A stretch of 64,000 bases of DNA from Lacustribacter sp964460315 (lineage in GTDB: Bacteria > Pseudomonadota > Gammaproteobacteria > Burkholderiales > Burkholderiaceae_A): the NCBI GenBank assembly GCA_964460315.1, contig CAYWPQ010000001.1, forward strand, positions 62,001-126,000, read 5' to 3'. Under the pieces are notes generated by a model. That model saw only the letters and a list, made by a program, of their open reading frames with translations, did no database searches and was not told the origin of the DNA. The stretch's first letter is position 1. Every line of letters starts with the position of its first letter. Shown here one piece after another: positions 7,284-16,329 of the stretch. Position numbers and translations under genes: made by a program.

Positions 7284-9335
7284 ATGAACACCTCCTCCAC
7301 ACCTTCCGCCGCAACCCCCGAAGAAGCGCTTGATGCCGAGACTCGGCAGCGGGTGGAGAGCCTGATTAAGGAAGAGGAAGGTGATTCAAGCAGTTTTAAA
7401 GGCTGGCTTGGGGTGAGCCTGACCTTGGTCGCCGTGGCCATGTCGCTTTTTCATTTGTATGCCGCCTATGCCATCGTTCCGGCCCATATCCTTCGGATGA
7501 CGCACGTCACCTTGGTGCTGGTGTTTGTTTTTCTCACCTTCCCCATCGCCATGAGGTTTAAAAACCGGCTCATGATCTGGGATATCGCCTTTGCGGGTCT
7601 AGCCATCGCAGCGTACGTCTATGCCGTGATGGGGGGCGACAGCTTTGGCGACCGAAACACCTTCCCGCTCACGACCGACGTCGTGTTTGGGGCAATTTTT
7701 ATCCTGCTGATTCTGGAAGCCTTGCGTCGAACCAACGGATGGATTCTCCTTTCAGTCACCATCGCGTTTTTACTCTACGCCCTATTTGGCGACCTTCTCC
7801 CTGCCCCATGGACCCACAAGGGCTATGACCTTAGCCGGCTGGTCGGGTTCATGTACATGACCCTCGAGGGGGTCTTTGGCACGGCCGTGGATGTCTCCTC
7901 AACGCTCATCATTTTGTTCACGATTTTTGGCGCCTTCCTTCAGTTCAGTGGCGCCGGAAAATTCTTCATTGATTTCTCATTTGCGGCCATGGGCGGACGC
8001 ACCTCCAGTGTGGGCCGAACCGTCGTGCTTTCGTCATTCCTGCTTGGCGGCCCCTCCGGTTCTGGTGTGGCCACCACGGTGACCGTTGGTTCGGTCGCCC
8101 ACAACATGCTGATCAAGGCGGGCTATGAACGCAATGCTGCGGGAGGTCTTCTCGCGGCAGGGGGGCTTGGTGCCATCATCTCTCCCCCGGTGTTGGGTGC
8201 GGCCGCCTTTCTGATTGCGGAGTTCCTCAAGATCTCCTATCTCGACGTTCTGTTAATGGCCACCATCCCCACGTTTTTGTTTTATCTGGGGCTTTTCGTG
8301 ATGGTCGAAATCGACACTCGCAAATACGGCATGTCCGGCCAGAAGACGCCTCTGGTCGAAACCGCATGGCAGCTCACCAAGAAATACTGGTTTCATTTTT
8401 TCTCGCTGATCTCCATCGTTCTTTTCATGTTGCTTGGTTTCTCGCCGGTGATGTCCGTGTTCTGGGCCACCGTGGCATCGTTCCTGACCAGCTTTCTGCG
8501 AAGAGACTCCGCCATGATCAGCTACGACATGTTCACCGGTCGTGCGCCGATACTGAAAAGCCTCTACCAGTCGTCTCTGGTGAAGTCGCTTTCCGAAGGC
8601 TTCACCCAGGTTCTCTCCATTGCCGTAACCTGCGCCGGCGCTGGCCTGATTGTGGGCGTGGTGGTACTGACCGGTCTTGGCCTGAAATTCAGTGCCATCG
8701 TGATTGATTACGCAGGCGGCTCACTCCTCCTCACGGCCATCTACACGGGCTTAATTGTCTGGATCGTGGGGCTCGCCGTTCCCGTCACGGCCTCCTACAT
8801 TATTTGCGCAGTGATTGCTGCGCCAGCCCTGATCAAACTTGGTGTGCCGGACTTTGCCGCCCATATGTTCATTTTCTATTACGCGGTGCTCTCCGAAGTG
8901 TCCCCGCCCACGGCACTGTCGCCCTTCGCGGCAGCCGCCATCTGCAAGGGGAACCCGTACAAAACTACTTTCCAGAGCTGGAAGTACGTGGCCCCTGCCA
9001 TTCTGGTGCCCTTTATCTTTGTGCTCGACCCAGCCGGTGTTGCCTTGTTACTCATGGGCACCACCAAGGCCCTGGCCAATGCCAACTGGCTGGACATTGC
9101 CTGGATCACGTTTACCGCGTCGGTGGGGATTGTGGCGCTTGCTGGTGGTCTACAGAACTGGTTCATCGTGAAGACCAATTTTGTAGAACGTTGGGTGCTG
9201 ATCGCCGCGGGCTTTGCCCTGACCTACCCGTCAAACCTGGGTGACATCGCCGGCTTTATCGGTTTTGCAGCGGTGATTGTTGCGCAGTGGTTTAGACGAG
9301 GTCGCGCACAGCCTGTCCAATCGCAAGGCAACTAG
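7284..9335 (+). CDS. TRAP transporter fused permease (4TM+12TM)
   Basis: This 683-residue inner-membrane protein fuses the small DctQ-like and large DctM-like subunits, as is usual for TAXI-type TRAP systems. It has a soluble acidic N-terminus of about 45 residues followed by many hydrophobic segments. GGPSGSGVATTVTVGSVA and AAGGLGAIISPPVLGAAAF (about residues 256-305) match the conserved DctM substrate/Na+ region, and the SEVSPPTALSPFAAAAI segment matches the second repeat. It drives Na+-coupled uptake with the binding protein encoded upstream. The last 44 bp overlap the convergent flavoprotein gene. Confidence 0.94.
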   Translation: MNTSSTPSAATPEEALDAETRQRVESLIKEEEGDSSSFKGWLGVSLTLVAVAMSLFHLYAAYAIVPAHILRMTHVTLVLVFVFLTFPIAMRFKNRLMIWDIAFAGLAIAAYVYAVMGGDSFGDRNTFPLTTDVVFGAIFILLILEALRRTNGWILLSVTIAFLLYALFGDLLPAPWTHKGYDLSRLVGFMYMTLEGVFGTAVDVSSTLIILFTIFGAFLQFSGAGKFFIDFSFAAMGGRTSSVGRTVVLSSFLLGGPSGSGVATTVTVGSVAHNMLIKAGYERNAAGGLLAAGGLGAIISPPVLGAAAFLIAEFLKISYLDVLLMATIPTFLFYLGLFVMVEIDTRKYGMSGQKTPLVETAWQLTKKYWFHFFSLISIVLFMLLGFSPVMSVFWATVASFLTSFLRRDSAMISYDMFTGRAPILKSLYQSSLVKSLSEGFTQVLSIAVTCAGAGLIVGVVVLTGLGLKFSAIVIDYAGGSLLLTAIYTGLIVWIVGLAVPVTASYIICAVIAAPALIKLGVPDFAAHMFIFYYAVLSEVSPPTALSPFAAAAICKGNPYKTTFQSWKYVAPAILVPFIFVLDPAGVALLLMGTTKALANANWLDIAWITFTASVGIVALAGGLQNWFIVKTNFVERWVLIAAGFALTYPSNLGDIAGFIGFAAVIVAQWFRRGRAQPVQSQGN

Positions 9336-10416
9336 TCAACGCAGGGGATTCCATCCCCATCAGCAACACCAAACCCGAGAGGCCATGGTCTCTCGGGCCT
9401 CTTACCCAGTAATCCGCGGCGGCCGCGTTGGGGCCCACCACTTTCGGACGAATGCCGGAATAGCCAACCGAGAGAGCGTTGTCAGGCAGATCAGGCCACC
9501 AGCTGCGGACGTCATCTCGAAATCGATCCAGCCGGGCTGCATCCACGTCATAGGAAAAACTTCCCAGCAGGCCGCGATCAATTTGTTCCTGACTTGGGGC
9601 GTCGAGCCACTCCACATCCGGCCCGAAATTCGCCTGTCCGCCAAGATCAAGGGTGAGGTGAGTACCCAGCCCACCAGGGACTGGTACCGGATAAATCAGG
9701 CGGCCAAAAGGACAACGGCCATTCAGCCTGGCGTAGTTGCCTTTGGCAAAAAACATCGAAGGAATATGCTCCTGAGGTACCCCAGAGATTTTCTTCGAAA
9801 CCGGAATGGCATCGAGCCCGGCCGCATTGATCAACACGTCTGAGACAATCGTTTCACCAAGAATCTGCGAATGCCACTGGCCAGCGATCAGCTCAGCGGA
9901 CTCGAAGCGGCTGTTGACAGCCATCACGGCGCCGTGTGCTTCCGCATCGGCCAAGAGGGCATGCATTAATTCATGGGCATCAACAATTCCCGTCGACGGT
10001 GAATGCAAGGCCAGGTCGCAACGCAAGGCAGGTTCGAGCTCTTGCGCCCTTTTTCCGGAAATCAGTTCCAGGTCTTGCACGCCATTCGCAAGCCCCGTGG
10101 CATGGAGCGTCTCAAGGCGCTCTGCCTGCGGAGACGCCGCCACAATCAGCTTGCCCGTCTGACGATGCCCAACATGGCGCTCACGAAGATACTCATAGAG
10201 AAGATGACGTCCACGAACACACCATTCGGCTTTCCTGGAGCCGGTGGGGTAATAGATACCCGCGTGAATGACGCCCGAATTTCTTGCGCTGGTTCCGGTG
10301 CCGTAATGGCTTTCACTTTCAACAATCACGACCTCACGGCCAGCCATGGCGAATTCCCGCGCAATGGCAAGCCCCACCACCCCGGCACCCACCACCAGAA
10401 CATCCACCTGATCCAT
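9292..10416 (-). CDS. L-2-hydroxyglutarate oxidase-like FAD oxidoreductase
   Basis: This 374-residue DAO-family flavoprotein has an N-terminal FAD motif VDVLVVGAGVVGLAIAREFA and a SARNSGVIHAGIYYPTGSRKA segment, strongly like LhgO/L2HGDH, which oxidises L-2-hydroxyglutarate to 2-oxoglutarate and passes electrons to quinone or oxygen. C-terminal GYSGIRPKVVGP also fits. It starts 11 bp after the glutaryl-CoA dehydrogenase stop, so both are likely one transcript. This pairing links glutarate and 2-hydroxyglutarate (products of lysine breakdown). Other 2-hydroxy acids remain possible. Its end overlaps the TRAP permease by 44 bp and carries a hairpin-forming sequence. Confidence 0.8.
   Translation of the reverse strand: MDQVDVLVVGAGVVGLAIAREFAMAGREVVIVESESHYGTGTSARNSGVIHAGIYYPTGSRKAEWCVRGRHLLYEYLRERHVGHRQTGKLIVAASPQAERLETLHATGLANGVQDLELISGKRAQELEPALRCDLALHSPSTGIVDAHELMHALLADAEAHGAVMAVNSRFESAELIAGQWHSQILGETIVSDVLINAAGLDAIPVSKKISGVPQEHIPSMFFAKGNYARLNGRCPFGRLIYPVPVPGGLGTHLTLDLGGQANFGPDVEWLDAPSQEQIDRGLLGSFSYDVDAARLDRFRDDVRSWWPDLPDNALSVGYSGIRPKVVGPNAAAADYWVRGPRDHGLSGLVLLMGMESPALTSCLAIGQAVRDLV
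9374..9397 (+). terminator. Hairpin after the TRAP permease, inside the convergent gene
   Basis: CCCGAGAG and CTCTCGGG form a perfect 8-bp stem around an 8-nt loop, 38 nt after the permease stop and within the flavoprotein coding sequence. CCTCTTAC follows, with no real T-tract. It is a candidate terminator of the plus-strand TRAP transcript. Confidence 0.42.
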
Positions 10417-10427
10417 TCGAATCTGGC

Positions 10428-11612
10428 TTAAAAGAACGCCTGAAGCCCAGTCTGAGCGCGGCCAAGAATGAGTGCGTGGACATCGTGGGTGCCTTCATAG
10501 GTGTTCACCACCTCGAGGTTCACCATGTGTCGCATCACGCCGTATTCGTCATTAATGCCGTTGCCACCCAGCATGTCACGGGCCAGGCGCGCAATCTCCA
10601 GGGCCTTGCCACAGTTATTACGTTTCATGATGGAAGTGATCTCGACCGCAGCAATGTGCTCGTCCTTCATTCGTCCAAGGCGAAGGGCGCCCTGCAGCCC
10701 AAGCGCTATTTCAGTTTGCATGTCCGCAAGCTTTTTCTGAATCAGCTGCGTGGCCGCCAAGGGCCGACCAAACTGGTGGCGATCCAGGCAATACTGCCGT
10801 GCGGTATGCCAACAAGCCTCGGCCGCACCCATGACGCCCCAGGCAATGCCGTAGCGGGCAGAATTCAGGCAGGTGAAGGGGCCTTTTAAACCTCGGATCT
10901 CGGGAAAGGCGTTTTCCTCTGGAACAAAAACGTTGTCCATCATGATCATTCCGGTGATGGACGCACGAAGGCCAACCTTCCCGTGAATGGCTGGCGCGGT
11001 CAGGCCCTTCATGCCCTTTTCTAAAATAAAGCCACGAATCTCGTCGGCCTCGTCCTTGGCCCAGACCACAAACACGTCAGCGATGGGACTGTTGGAGATC
11101 CAGGTCTTTGATCCGGAAATTGAATAGCCTCCGTCAACTTTCCTGACGCGGGTGGTCATGCCGGCTGGGTCTGACCCTGCATCAGGTTCGGTCAGACCAA
11201 AGCAGCCAATCCACTCACCCCGAGCGAGCTTGGGAAGAAACTTCTGGCGCTGGGCCTCGGTTCCAAATTCAAAAATGGGCAGCATGACGAGCGAGCTCTG
11301 AACACTCATCATCGAGCGATAGCCGCTGTCGACACGTTCGACCTCACGAGCAATCAGCCCGTAGGCCACATAGTTCACCCCAGAGCCACCGTATTCCGTG
11401 GGGATGGTTGCACCCAAAAGACCCACCTCGCCCATGTCGCGAAAAATGGATGTGTCCGCCGATTCATTACGAAAGGCCTGAAGCACACGCGGCTGAAGCT
11501 TCTCTTGGCAAAGTGCCTTCGCGGCATCCATCACCATGGTCTCGTCGTCCGAGAGCTGCTGGCTCAAAAGAAACGGATCTTCCCAGGAAAATTTCGGATT
11601 GGGTCTTAGCAT
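10428..11612 (-). CDS. gcdH: Glutaryl-CoA dehydrogenase
   Basis: This 394-residue FAD acyl-CoA dehydrogenase oxidises and decarboxylates glutaryl-CoA to crotonyl-CoA, feeding electrons to ETF. The N-terminus (FSWEDPFLLSQQLSDDE) and the SGYRSMMSVQSSLVM segment are characteristic of GcdH rather than fatty-acid enzymes. FGLTEPDAGSDPAGM is the acyl-CoA dehydrogenase signature, and the catalytic Glu lies in VNTYEGTHDVHALILGRA. AGGAG sits 7 nt before the ATG. It lies between the SDR gene (30 bp) and the LhgO-like gene (11 bp) on the same strand. A CoA transferase, usual in such loci, is not seen here. Confidence 0.92.
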   Translation of the reverse strand: MLRPNPKFSWEDPFLLSQQLSDDETMVMDAAKALCQEKLQPRVLQAFRNESADTSIFRDMGEVGLLGATIPTEYGGSGVNYVAYGLIAREVERVDSGYRSMMSVQSSLVMLPIFEFGTEAQRQKFLPKLARGEWIGCFGLTEPDAGSDPAGMTTRVRKVDGGYSISGSKTWISNSPIADVFVVWAKDEADEIRGFILEKGMKGLTAPAIHGKVGLRASITGMIMMDNVFVPEENAFPEIRGLKGPFTCLNSARYGIAWGVMGAAEACWHTARQYCLDRHQFGRPLAATQLIQKKLADMQTEIALGLQGALRLGRMKDEHIAAVEITSIMKRNNCGKALEIARLARDMLGGNGINDEYGVMRHMVNLEVVNTYEGTHDVHALILGRAQTGLQAFF

Positions 11613-11641
11613 GATGAACTCCTGTTTAGGTGCGTATGCAT

Positions 11642-12427
11642 TCAGATGCTTGCAATCATTCCACCATCCACCCGGATCATGGATCCGGTGATGTAGGCCG
11701 CCTGCTGGCTGGCCAAAAAGGCAACAGTACTACCAAATTCTTCAGGCTTTCCGTAACGCCCGAGGGGAATCGCCGCACGACTTTCTTGTTCCACCTGGCT
11801 CACTTCTTTGGATTCTCGCTGGGCCTTGGATTCGTCAAGAAATCGGACGCGATCGGTGGCAATTCGCCCCGGAAGCACCATATTGACCGTGATTCCCTGG
11901 CTGGCCACCTCGCGGGAAAGGGTCTTGGACCAGCCGACCAGAGAGAGCCGCATCGCATTGGATAGCGCAAGATTGGGAATCGGGGCGACCACCCCCGAGG
12001 AGGCGATGGTCAAGATGCGTCCCCATCCCTGGGCACGCATGTCGGGCAGGACAACATCGGTCAAGGCAATCACGCTCATGACCATGGACTGAAACTGTGC
12101 CGTCCATAGATCGGCCGGCTGACCGGAGGCCGGGGTGGGCGGCGGACCACCGGTGTTATTCACCAAAATGCTGACCGGACCGAGAGATGCTTTCAAGGCA
12201 TTCAGGCGATCAGCAACGAGCCCCGTTTCAGAGATGTCAGCCACAAGAACATGGCTCACCCCGCCCAGTGATTGAATGTCGTTGGCCGTCTGCCGAAGAG
12301 CTGCCTCGCGTCGGCCGACCAAAACCACGCGGGCGCCCTCCGCGGCTAGTGCCTTCGCTGATGCCGCACCAAGGCCACTTCCTGCGCCAACCACGAGGGC
12401 AGTCTTGTGACGAATACCTAGATCCAT
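11642..12427 (-). CDS. SDR-family oxidoreductase, catalytic Tyr apparently replaced
   Basis: This 261-residue Rossmann protein has the SDR cofactor motif GAGSGLGAASAKALA near residue 16 and NNTGG in place of NNAG. The active-site Ser lies in IASSGVV. The expected YxxxK is absent: the matching stretch reads LSNAMRLSLVGWSKTLSREVA, with Asn or Met where Tyr should be, although a Lys remains. This pattern occurs in a divergent SDR subgroup, so activity may differ. I use the ATG at 12427, with GGAG 6 nt upstream, rather than the TTG at 12439. It overlaps the NUDIX gene by 10 bp, suggesting translational coupling. Confidence 0.85.
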   Translation of the reverse strand: MDLGIRHKTALVVGAGSGLGAASAKALAAEGARVVLVGRREAALRQTANDIQSLGGVSHVLVADISETGLVADRLNALKASLGPVSILVNNTGGPPPTPASGQPADLWTAQFQSMVMSVIALTDVVLPDMRAQGWGRILTIASSGVVAPIPNLALSNAMRLSLVGWSKTLSREVASQGITVNMVLPGRIATDRVRFLDESKAQRESKEVSQVEQESRAAIPLGRYGKPEEFGSTVAFLASQQAAYITGSMIRVDGGMIASI

Positions 12428-13017
12428 GCGGGGCTCCAATGTTGATTCACGACTCGGTTAAGCCATATGGCGCAGGCGAGTGTTTTGCTGTCGGTGACCT
12501 CGCCGCGATAGATCATCTCGAAAAGATCTTCTGGCTTAACGGTGACAATTTCAAGGCACTCACCTTGTTCCCGGGCCGACTCACCCAGCACCAGACCTCG
12601 GGCCATGAAAAGATGAATGGTTTCAGTGGAATAGGCAATCACGGGATGCATCTCGCCAAGCCTGGCCCATTGTTGGGCCCGATAGCCAGTTTCCTCGGCG
12701 AGCTCACGCTGGGCCGCAAGCAAAGGGTCTTCGCCTCGATTCAGCTTTCCGGCGGGAAACTCCAAAAAGCTGCGGTTCATGGCGTAGCGCCATTGACGCT
12801 CCATGACGACCCTTCCGTCATCAAGCACCGGGACAATCGCTGCAGCACCAGGATGCAGGGTGTACTCGAATGGCTGCTCATGCCCGTCGGGCGCACGAAC
12901 CCAGTCACGCTGAATTTTTAGTAGGGAGCCATCGTAGACCTGTTCGCCCGACAGACGAACCTCTTCAAGCTGAGGGTATGGCTCGCGAGCGGGTCTTGTG
13001 GGGCGGGCGTCGGCCAT
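12418..13017 (-). CDS. NUDIX hydrolase, ADP-ribose pyrophosphatase type
   Basis: This 199-residue protein has a complete Nudix box starting with GKLNRGEDPLLAAQRELAEE and ending TGY (about residues 93-115), matching GX5EX7REUXEEXGU. The surrounding sequence (VRAPDGHEQPFEYTLHPGAAAIVPVLDD) fits the NudF/ADP-ribose pyrophosphatase group, which hydrolyses ADP-ribose to AMP and ribose-5-phosphate. It follows the DUF2818 gene with a 1-bp stop/start overlap (TAATG), so it belongs to the nuo transcript. Confidence 0.9.
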   Translation of the reverse strand: MADARPTRPAREPYPQLEEVRLSGEQVYDGSLLKIQRDWVRAPDGHEQPFEYTLHPGAAAIVPVLDDGRVVMERQWRYAMNRSFLEFPAGKLNRGEDPLLAAQRELAEETGYRAQQWARLGEMHPVIAYSTETIHLFMARGLVLGESAREQGECLEIVTVKPEDLFEMIYRGEVTDSKTLACAIWLNRVVNQHWSPAWI

Positions 13018-13325
13018 TACTCAGCACGGGCACTCTGACGACGCAAATAGCGCCAGACAAAACCCGGATACGCCAACACCAGAAAGACAAGAAACGTGAT
13101 GGCGTAAAACTGCCATGCCTGAGGCTGCATTCGCCCCACGTAGCCTTCGAGCCCCCGACCCAGGGCCACAAAAATGAGGTAGTAGATCAGCATCTCGGCA
13201 AAACGCCACCAGATGGATTTGGCGGGCTTCGCGAAAACACCAAAGAGACGCTGGGTGAAGAAAGGAAGATTGGCCAAAACAATGGCGATCACCAGAAGAA
13301 GAAAAGCAGCGGTGGCGGTATTCAT
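13017..13325 (-). CDS. DUF2818 membrane protein
   Basis: This 102-residue protein has three predicted membrane segments (about residues 4-26, 42-58 and 72-92) separated by short basic loops. It matches the DUF2818 family, found just after nuoN in betaproteobacteria, as here. Its function is unknown; the tight link to complex I genes (4-bp overlap with nuoN) suggests a role in assembly or stability of the membrane arm. Confidence 0.85.
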   Translation of the reverse strand: MNTATAAFLLLVIAIVLANLPFFTQRLFGVFAKPAKSIWWRFAEMLIYYLIFVALGRGLEGYVGRMQPQAWQFYAITFLVFLVLAYPGFVWRYLRRQSARAE

Positions 13326-14803
13326 GCGGCCAGCGACATGCGAACGGTGTAGATGCAGGCTGCCATCAGGGGGCCCGGCAAGATGCCAAGGGCCAGTACC
13401 GAAATGCCATTGAGGGTAAGCAAGCCTTGAACCGGCCTGCTGCAGTCAAGCGGTGCGTCAATCTTTGCGGAATCAAAGTACATCACTTTCACCAGTCTCA
13501 AGTAGTAAAACGCACCCACCAAGGAGGCCATCACCGCCAAAACCGCCAGCCAGATATGCCCCGCCACGACCACCGATTCCAAAATAGCAAGTTTGGCGTA
13601 AAACCCGACGGTGGGTGGAATTCCCGCCAAGGAAAACGTCAACACCAGAAAAATGGCCGCCAGCGCCGGGTGTCTTTGACTCAAACCTTTAAGGTCATCC
13701 AGCGTTTCACATTCAAACCCCTTGGACGACGCCACCATCAGAACTCCGAAGCTTCCGAGCGTGGTGATGACATAAGTCACCACATAAAAGAGCGAGGCAG
13801 CGTAGGCATCCACCGCACCGACCGTTTCGTTACCCACAAGACCGGAGACGAAGCCCAAAAGCATGAACCCCATGTGCGAGATGGTGGAATACGCCAGCAG
13901 CCTTTTGACATTGGTCTGCATGATGGCAATAAGGTTCCCCACCACCAAGGAGAGCACCGCCAAGACCATCAGCATCTGCTGCCAATCGGCCGCGACCCCA
14001 ATGAGCCCAGAGACCAATAGCCGCACCAAAATGGCAAAGGCGGCAAACTTGGGCGCAGCGCCGATGAGTAGGGTCATGGCGGTTGGTGCCCCCTGATAAA
14101 CGTCGGGCACCCACATATGAAAGGGCACAGCGCCAAGCTTGAAGGCCAAGCCCGCCACTAGGAATACACAGCCAAAGACCATGATCAATTTGTCCGCCTG
14201 ACCCGATGCAAGACGGTCGGCAATCAGAGGCAGATCAAGTGTTCCCGTGGCACCGTAAATCATGGACATGCCGTAAAGCAAAAAGCCGGAAGCCAGAGCA
14301 CCCAGCACAAAGTACTTCATCGCGGCTTCCGTGGACAGGGCATGATCACGACGAAGCGCCACCAGGGCATAGAGCGAGAGTGACAACAGTTCAATACCAA
14401 GGTAAACCGTTAGGAAGTTGTTGGCCGAAATCATGACGAACTGGCCCAACAACGCGAAAAGCGCGAGAAGATGGAATTCACCGTGGCCAATCTGTCGATC
14501 AACGATGTAATGGCGCGAATAGACAAGGCTCACAGCCACCGCGAGTGCCGAGGCGCCTTTCAAAAAGGCGGCCAAAGAATCCGCCACCACCAGGCCATTC
14601 ATGGCATAGATGGTTTCCGTGCCCGATGCCGTGAACAGCTGCCAGGCACCAATCAAACCAAGGCCAGCCACGCTGACGCTGTGCACCAGACCGTTGGCCG
14701 AAGCCTTGGGCGCAAAGAGATCCAGCAAAAGAACAAGGCTTAAAAGGCCAAAAAGAATGATCTCTGGCAACACGGCCGAGATGTTGAGTGCTTCAAGCGT
14801 CAT
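13322..14803 (-). CDS. nuoN: NADH-quinone oxidoreductase subunit N
   Basis: This 493-residue, about 14-TM antiporter-like subunit of the complex I membrane arm takes part in proton pumping. The family core is visible: a Lys in the AFKLGAVPFHMWVPDVYQG region (near residue 220) and KRLLAYSTISHMGFMLLG near residue 300. Its start overlaps the nuoM stop by 4 bp (ATGA), and its stop overlaps DUF2818 by 4 bp. Confidence 0.97.
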   Translation of the reverse strand: MTLEALNISAVLPEIILFGLLSLVLLLDLFAPKASANGLVHSVSVAGLGLIGAWQLFTASGTETIYAMNGLVVADSLAAFLKGASALAVAVSLVYSRHYIVDRQIGHGEFHLLALFALLGQFVMISANNFLTVYLGIELLSLSLYALVALRRDHALSTEAAMKYFVLGALASGFLLYGMSMIYGATGTLDLPLIADRLASGQADKLIMVFGCVFLVAGLAFKLGAVPFHMWVPDVYQGAPTAMTLLIGAAPKFAAFAILVRLLVSGLIGVAADWQQMLMVLAVLSLVVGNLIAIMQTNVKRLLAYSTISHMGFMLLGFVSGLVGNETVGAVDAYAASLFYVVTYVITTLGSFGVLMVASSKGFECETLDDLKGLSQRHPALAAIFLVLTFSLAGIPPTVGFYAKLAILESVVVAGHIWLAVLAVMASLVGAFYYLRLVKVMYFDSAKIDAPLDCSRPVQGLLTLNGISVLALGILPGPLMAACIYTVRMSLAA

Positions 14804-16329
14804 AAGGTCACACCTGTGGGTAGAGGCGCCGGCACTGGCAAGACAGGCAGAGGAATCTTGGATTTCGCAACATGCTCAAGCAGGCCATCCACCGAGACCT
14901 GCAAGACCTCAATGAAGGGTGCAGGCCAAAGCCCCATCAGCAAAACGAAAAAGACCAAGGCCATCAACATCCAGAACTCGCGCGGCGAGACGTCTTTCAG
15001 TTCGGCAACATGGTCATTCGCCATCGCGCCGAAGACCACCCGCTTGATCATCCAAAGTGAATAGGCCGCACCCAGGATCAGGGTCGTGGCGGCCAGGAGC
15101 CCAATCCAGAAGTTGTATTCAACGGCCCCCAGGATCACCATGAATTCACCCACGAAACCGCTGGTCGCAGGAAGCCCGCTATTGGCCATCGCAAAGAGGA
15201 CAAAGAGTGCAGCAAATTTGGGCATGCGATTCACGACGCCACCGTAATCGGCAATCTGCCTGGAGTGGAGCCGGTCGTAAAGCACGCCGATGCAAAGGAA
15301 CATGGCCCCGGAAATAAACCCGTGAGAGATCATCTGAACGATGCCGCCCTGCACCCCGAGAGGATTCAACATAAAAAAGCCCAGGGTGACGAACCCCATG
15401 TGGGCGATCGATGAATAAGCCACCAGTTTTTTCATGTCGGCCTGAACAAGCGCAACGAACCCGATGTAAACCACCGCCACCAGGGACAGGGTGATCATGA
15501 GGGTGTCGAGCTCGCGTGCAGCATCGGGGGCGATCGGAAGTGAGAACCGCAAAAATCCATAGGCGCCAAGCTTCAGCATGATGGCCGCCAGCACCACCGA
15601 GCCGCCTGTGGGAGCCTCCACGTGGGCATCAGGAAGCCATGTGTGCACGGGCCACATCGGTACCTTCACGGCAAAGGCGACCAAGAACGCCAGAAAAATC
15701 AGCACCTGCGCTTCCATGGACAAGGGCAGCTGATGCCAAGCAAGAATGTCAAAGCTTCCCGACTTCAGATAGAGATAAATGAGTGCCACCAGGGTGAGCA
15801 GTGAACCCAAAAGCGTGTAGAGAAAAAACTTGAACGCTGCATAGACCCGGTTCGGCCCACCCCAGATGCCAATAATTAGGTACATGGGAATGAGGGTGGC
15901 TTCGAAAAAGACATAAAACAAAATGCCATCCAGGGCACTAAAAACTCCGATCATCAAGCCCGAGAGCACCAGGAAGGCTCCCATGTAATGCGCCACGCGA
16001 TCTTCGATGACCTCCCAGGCCGCCACCACCACAAAAATGGTGATGAGCGCCGTGAGCGGGACAAACCACATGGAGAGCCCGTCAATGCCCAACGCATATT
16101 GGATATTGAATGCCTCAATCCAAGCGGCCCGTTCGGTGAACTGCATGCCTGCCATGGTGGTATCAAAGCCCACCATCAAGGGAATCGTCACCAGAAAACC
16201 CAGTACCGCACCCAAGAGCGCAATCTGTCTTGCAACCACCGCTGTTAAGCGATGTCCCAGGACTGCCAAAAGACCACCAAAGACAATGGGCAGCCAGATC
16301 GACATGGAGAGAATCGGCAGCGAGCTCAT
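14800..16329 (-). CDS. nuoM: NADH-quinone oxidoreductase subunit M
   Basis: This 509-residue proton-pumping antiporter-like subunit of complex I has the key segments FEATLIPMYLIIG (Glu of TM5), FAVKVPMWPVHTWLPDAHVEAP and KKLVAYSSIAHMGFVTLG. The true start is the ATG at 16327-16329 (MSSLPILS), overlapping the nuoL TGA by one base. A longer open frame runs upstream only because Ns and the duplicated contig end follow; that extension is an artefact. Confidence 0.97.
   Translation of the reverse strand: MSSLPILSMSIWLPIVFGGLLAVLGHRLTAVVARQIALLGAVLGFLVTIPLMVGFDTTMAGMQFTERAAWIEAFNIQYALGIDGLSMWFVPLTALITIFVVVAAWEVIEDRVAHYMGAFLVLSGLMIGVFSALDGILFYVFFEATLIPMYLIIGIWGGPNRVYAAFKFFLYTLLGSLLTLVALIYLYLKSGSFDILAWHQLPLSMEAQVLIFLAFLVAFAVKVPMWPVHTWLPDAHVEAPTGGSVVLAAIMLKLGAYGFLRFSLPIAPDAARELDTLMITLSLVAVVYIGFVALVQADMKKLVAYSSIAHMGFVTLGFFMLNPLGVQGGIVQMISHGFISGAMFLCIGVLYDRLHSRQIADYGGVVNRMPKFAALFVLFAMANSGLPATSGFVGEFMVILGAVEYNFWIGLLAATTLILGAAYSLWMIKRVVFGAMANDHVAELKDVSPREFWMLMALVFFVLLMGLWPAPFIEVLQVSVDGLLEHVAKSKIPLPVLPVPAPLPTGVTL

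Noticed and set aside
12187..12921. A 244-codon frame opposite the SDR and NUDIX genes
   Set aside because: It overlaps two genes with clear motifs; the translation resembles no family.
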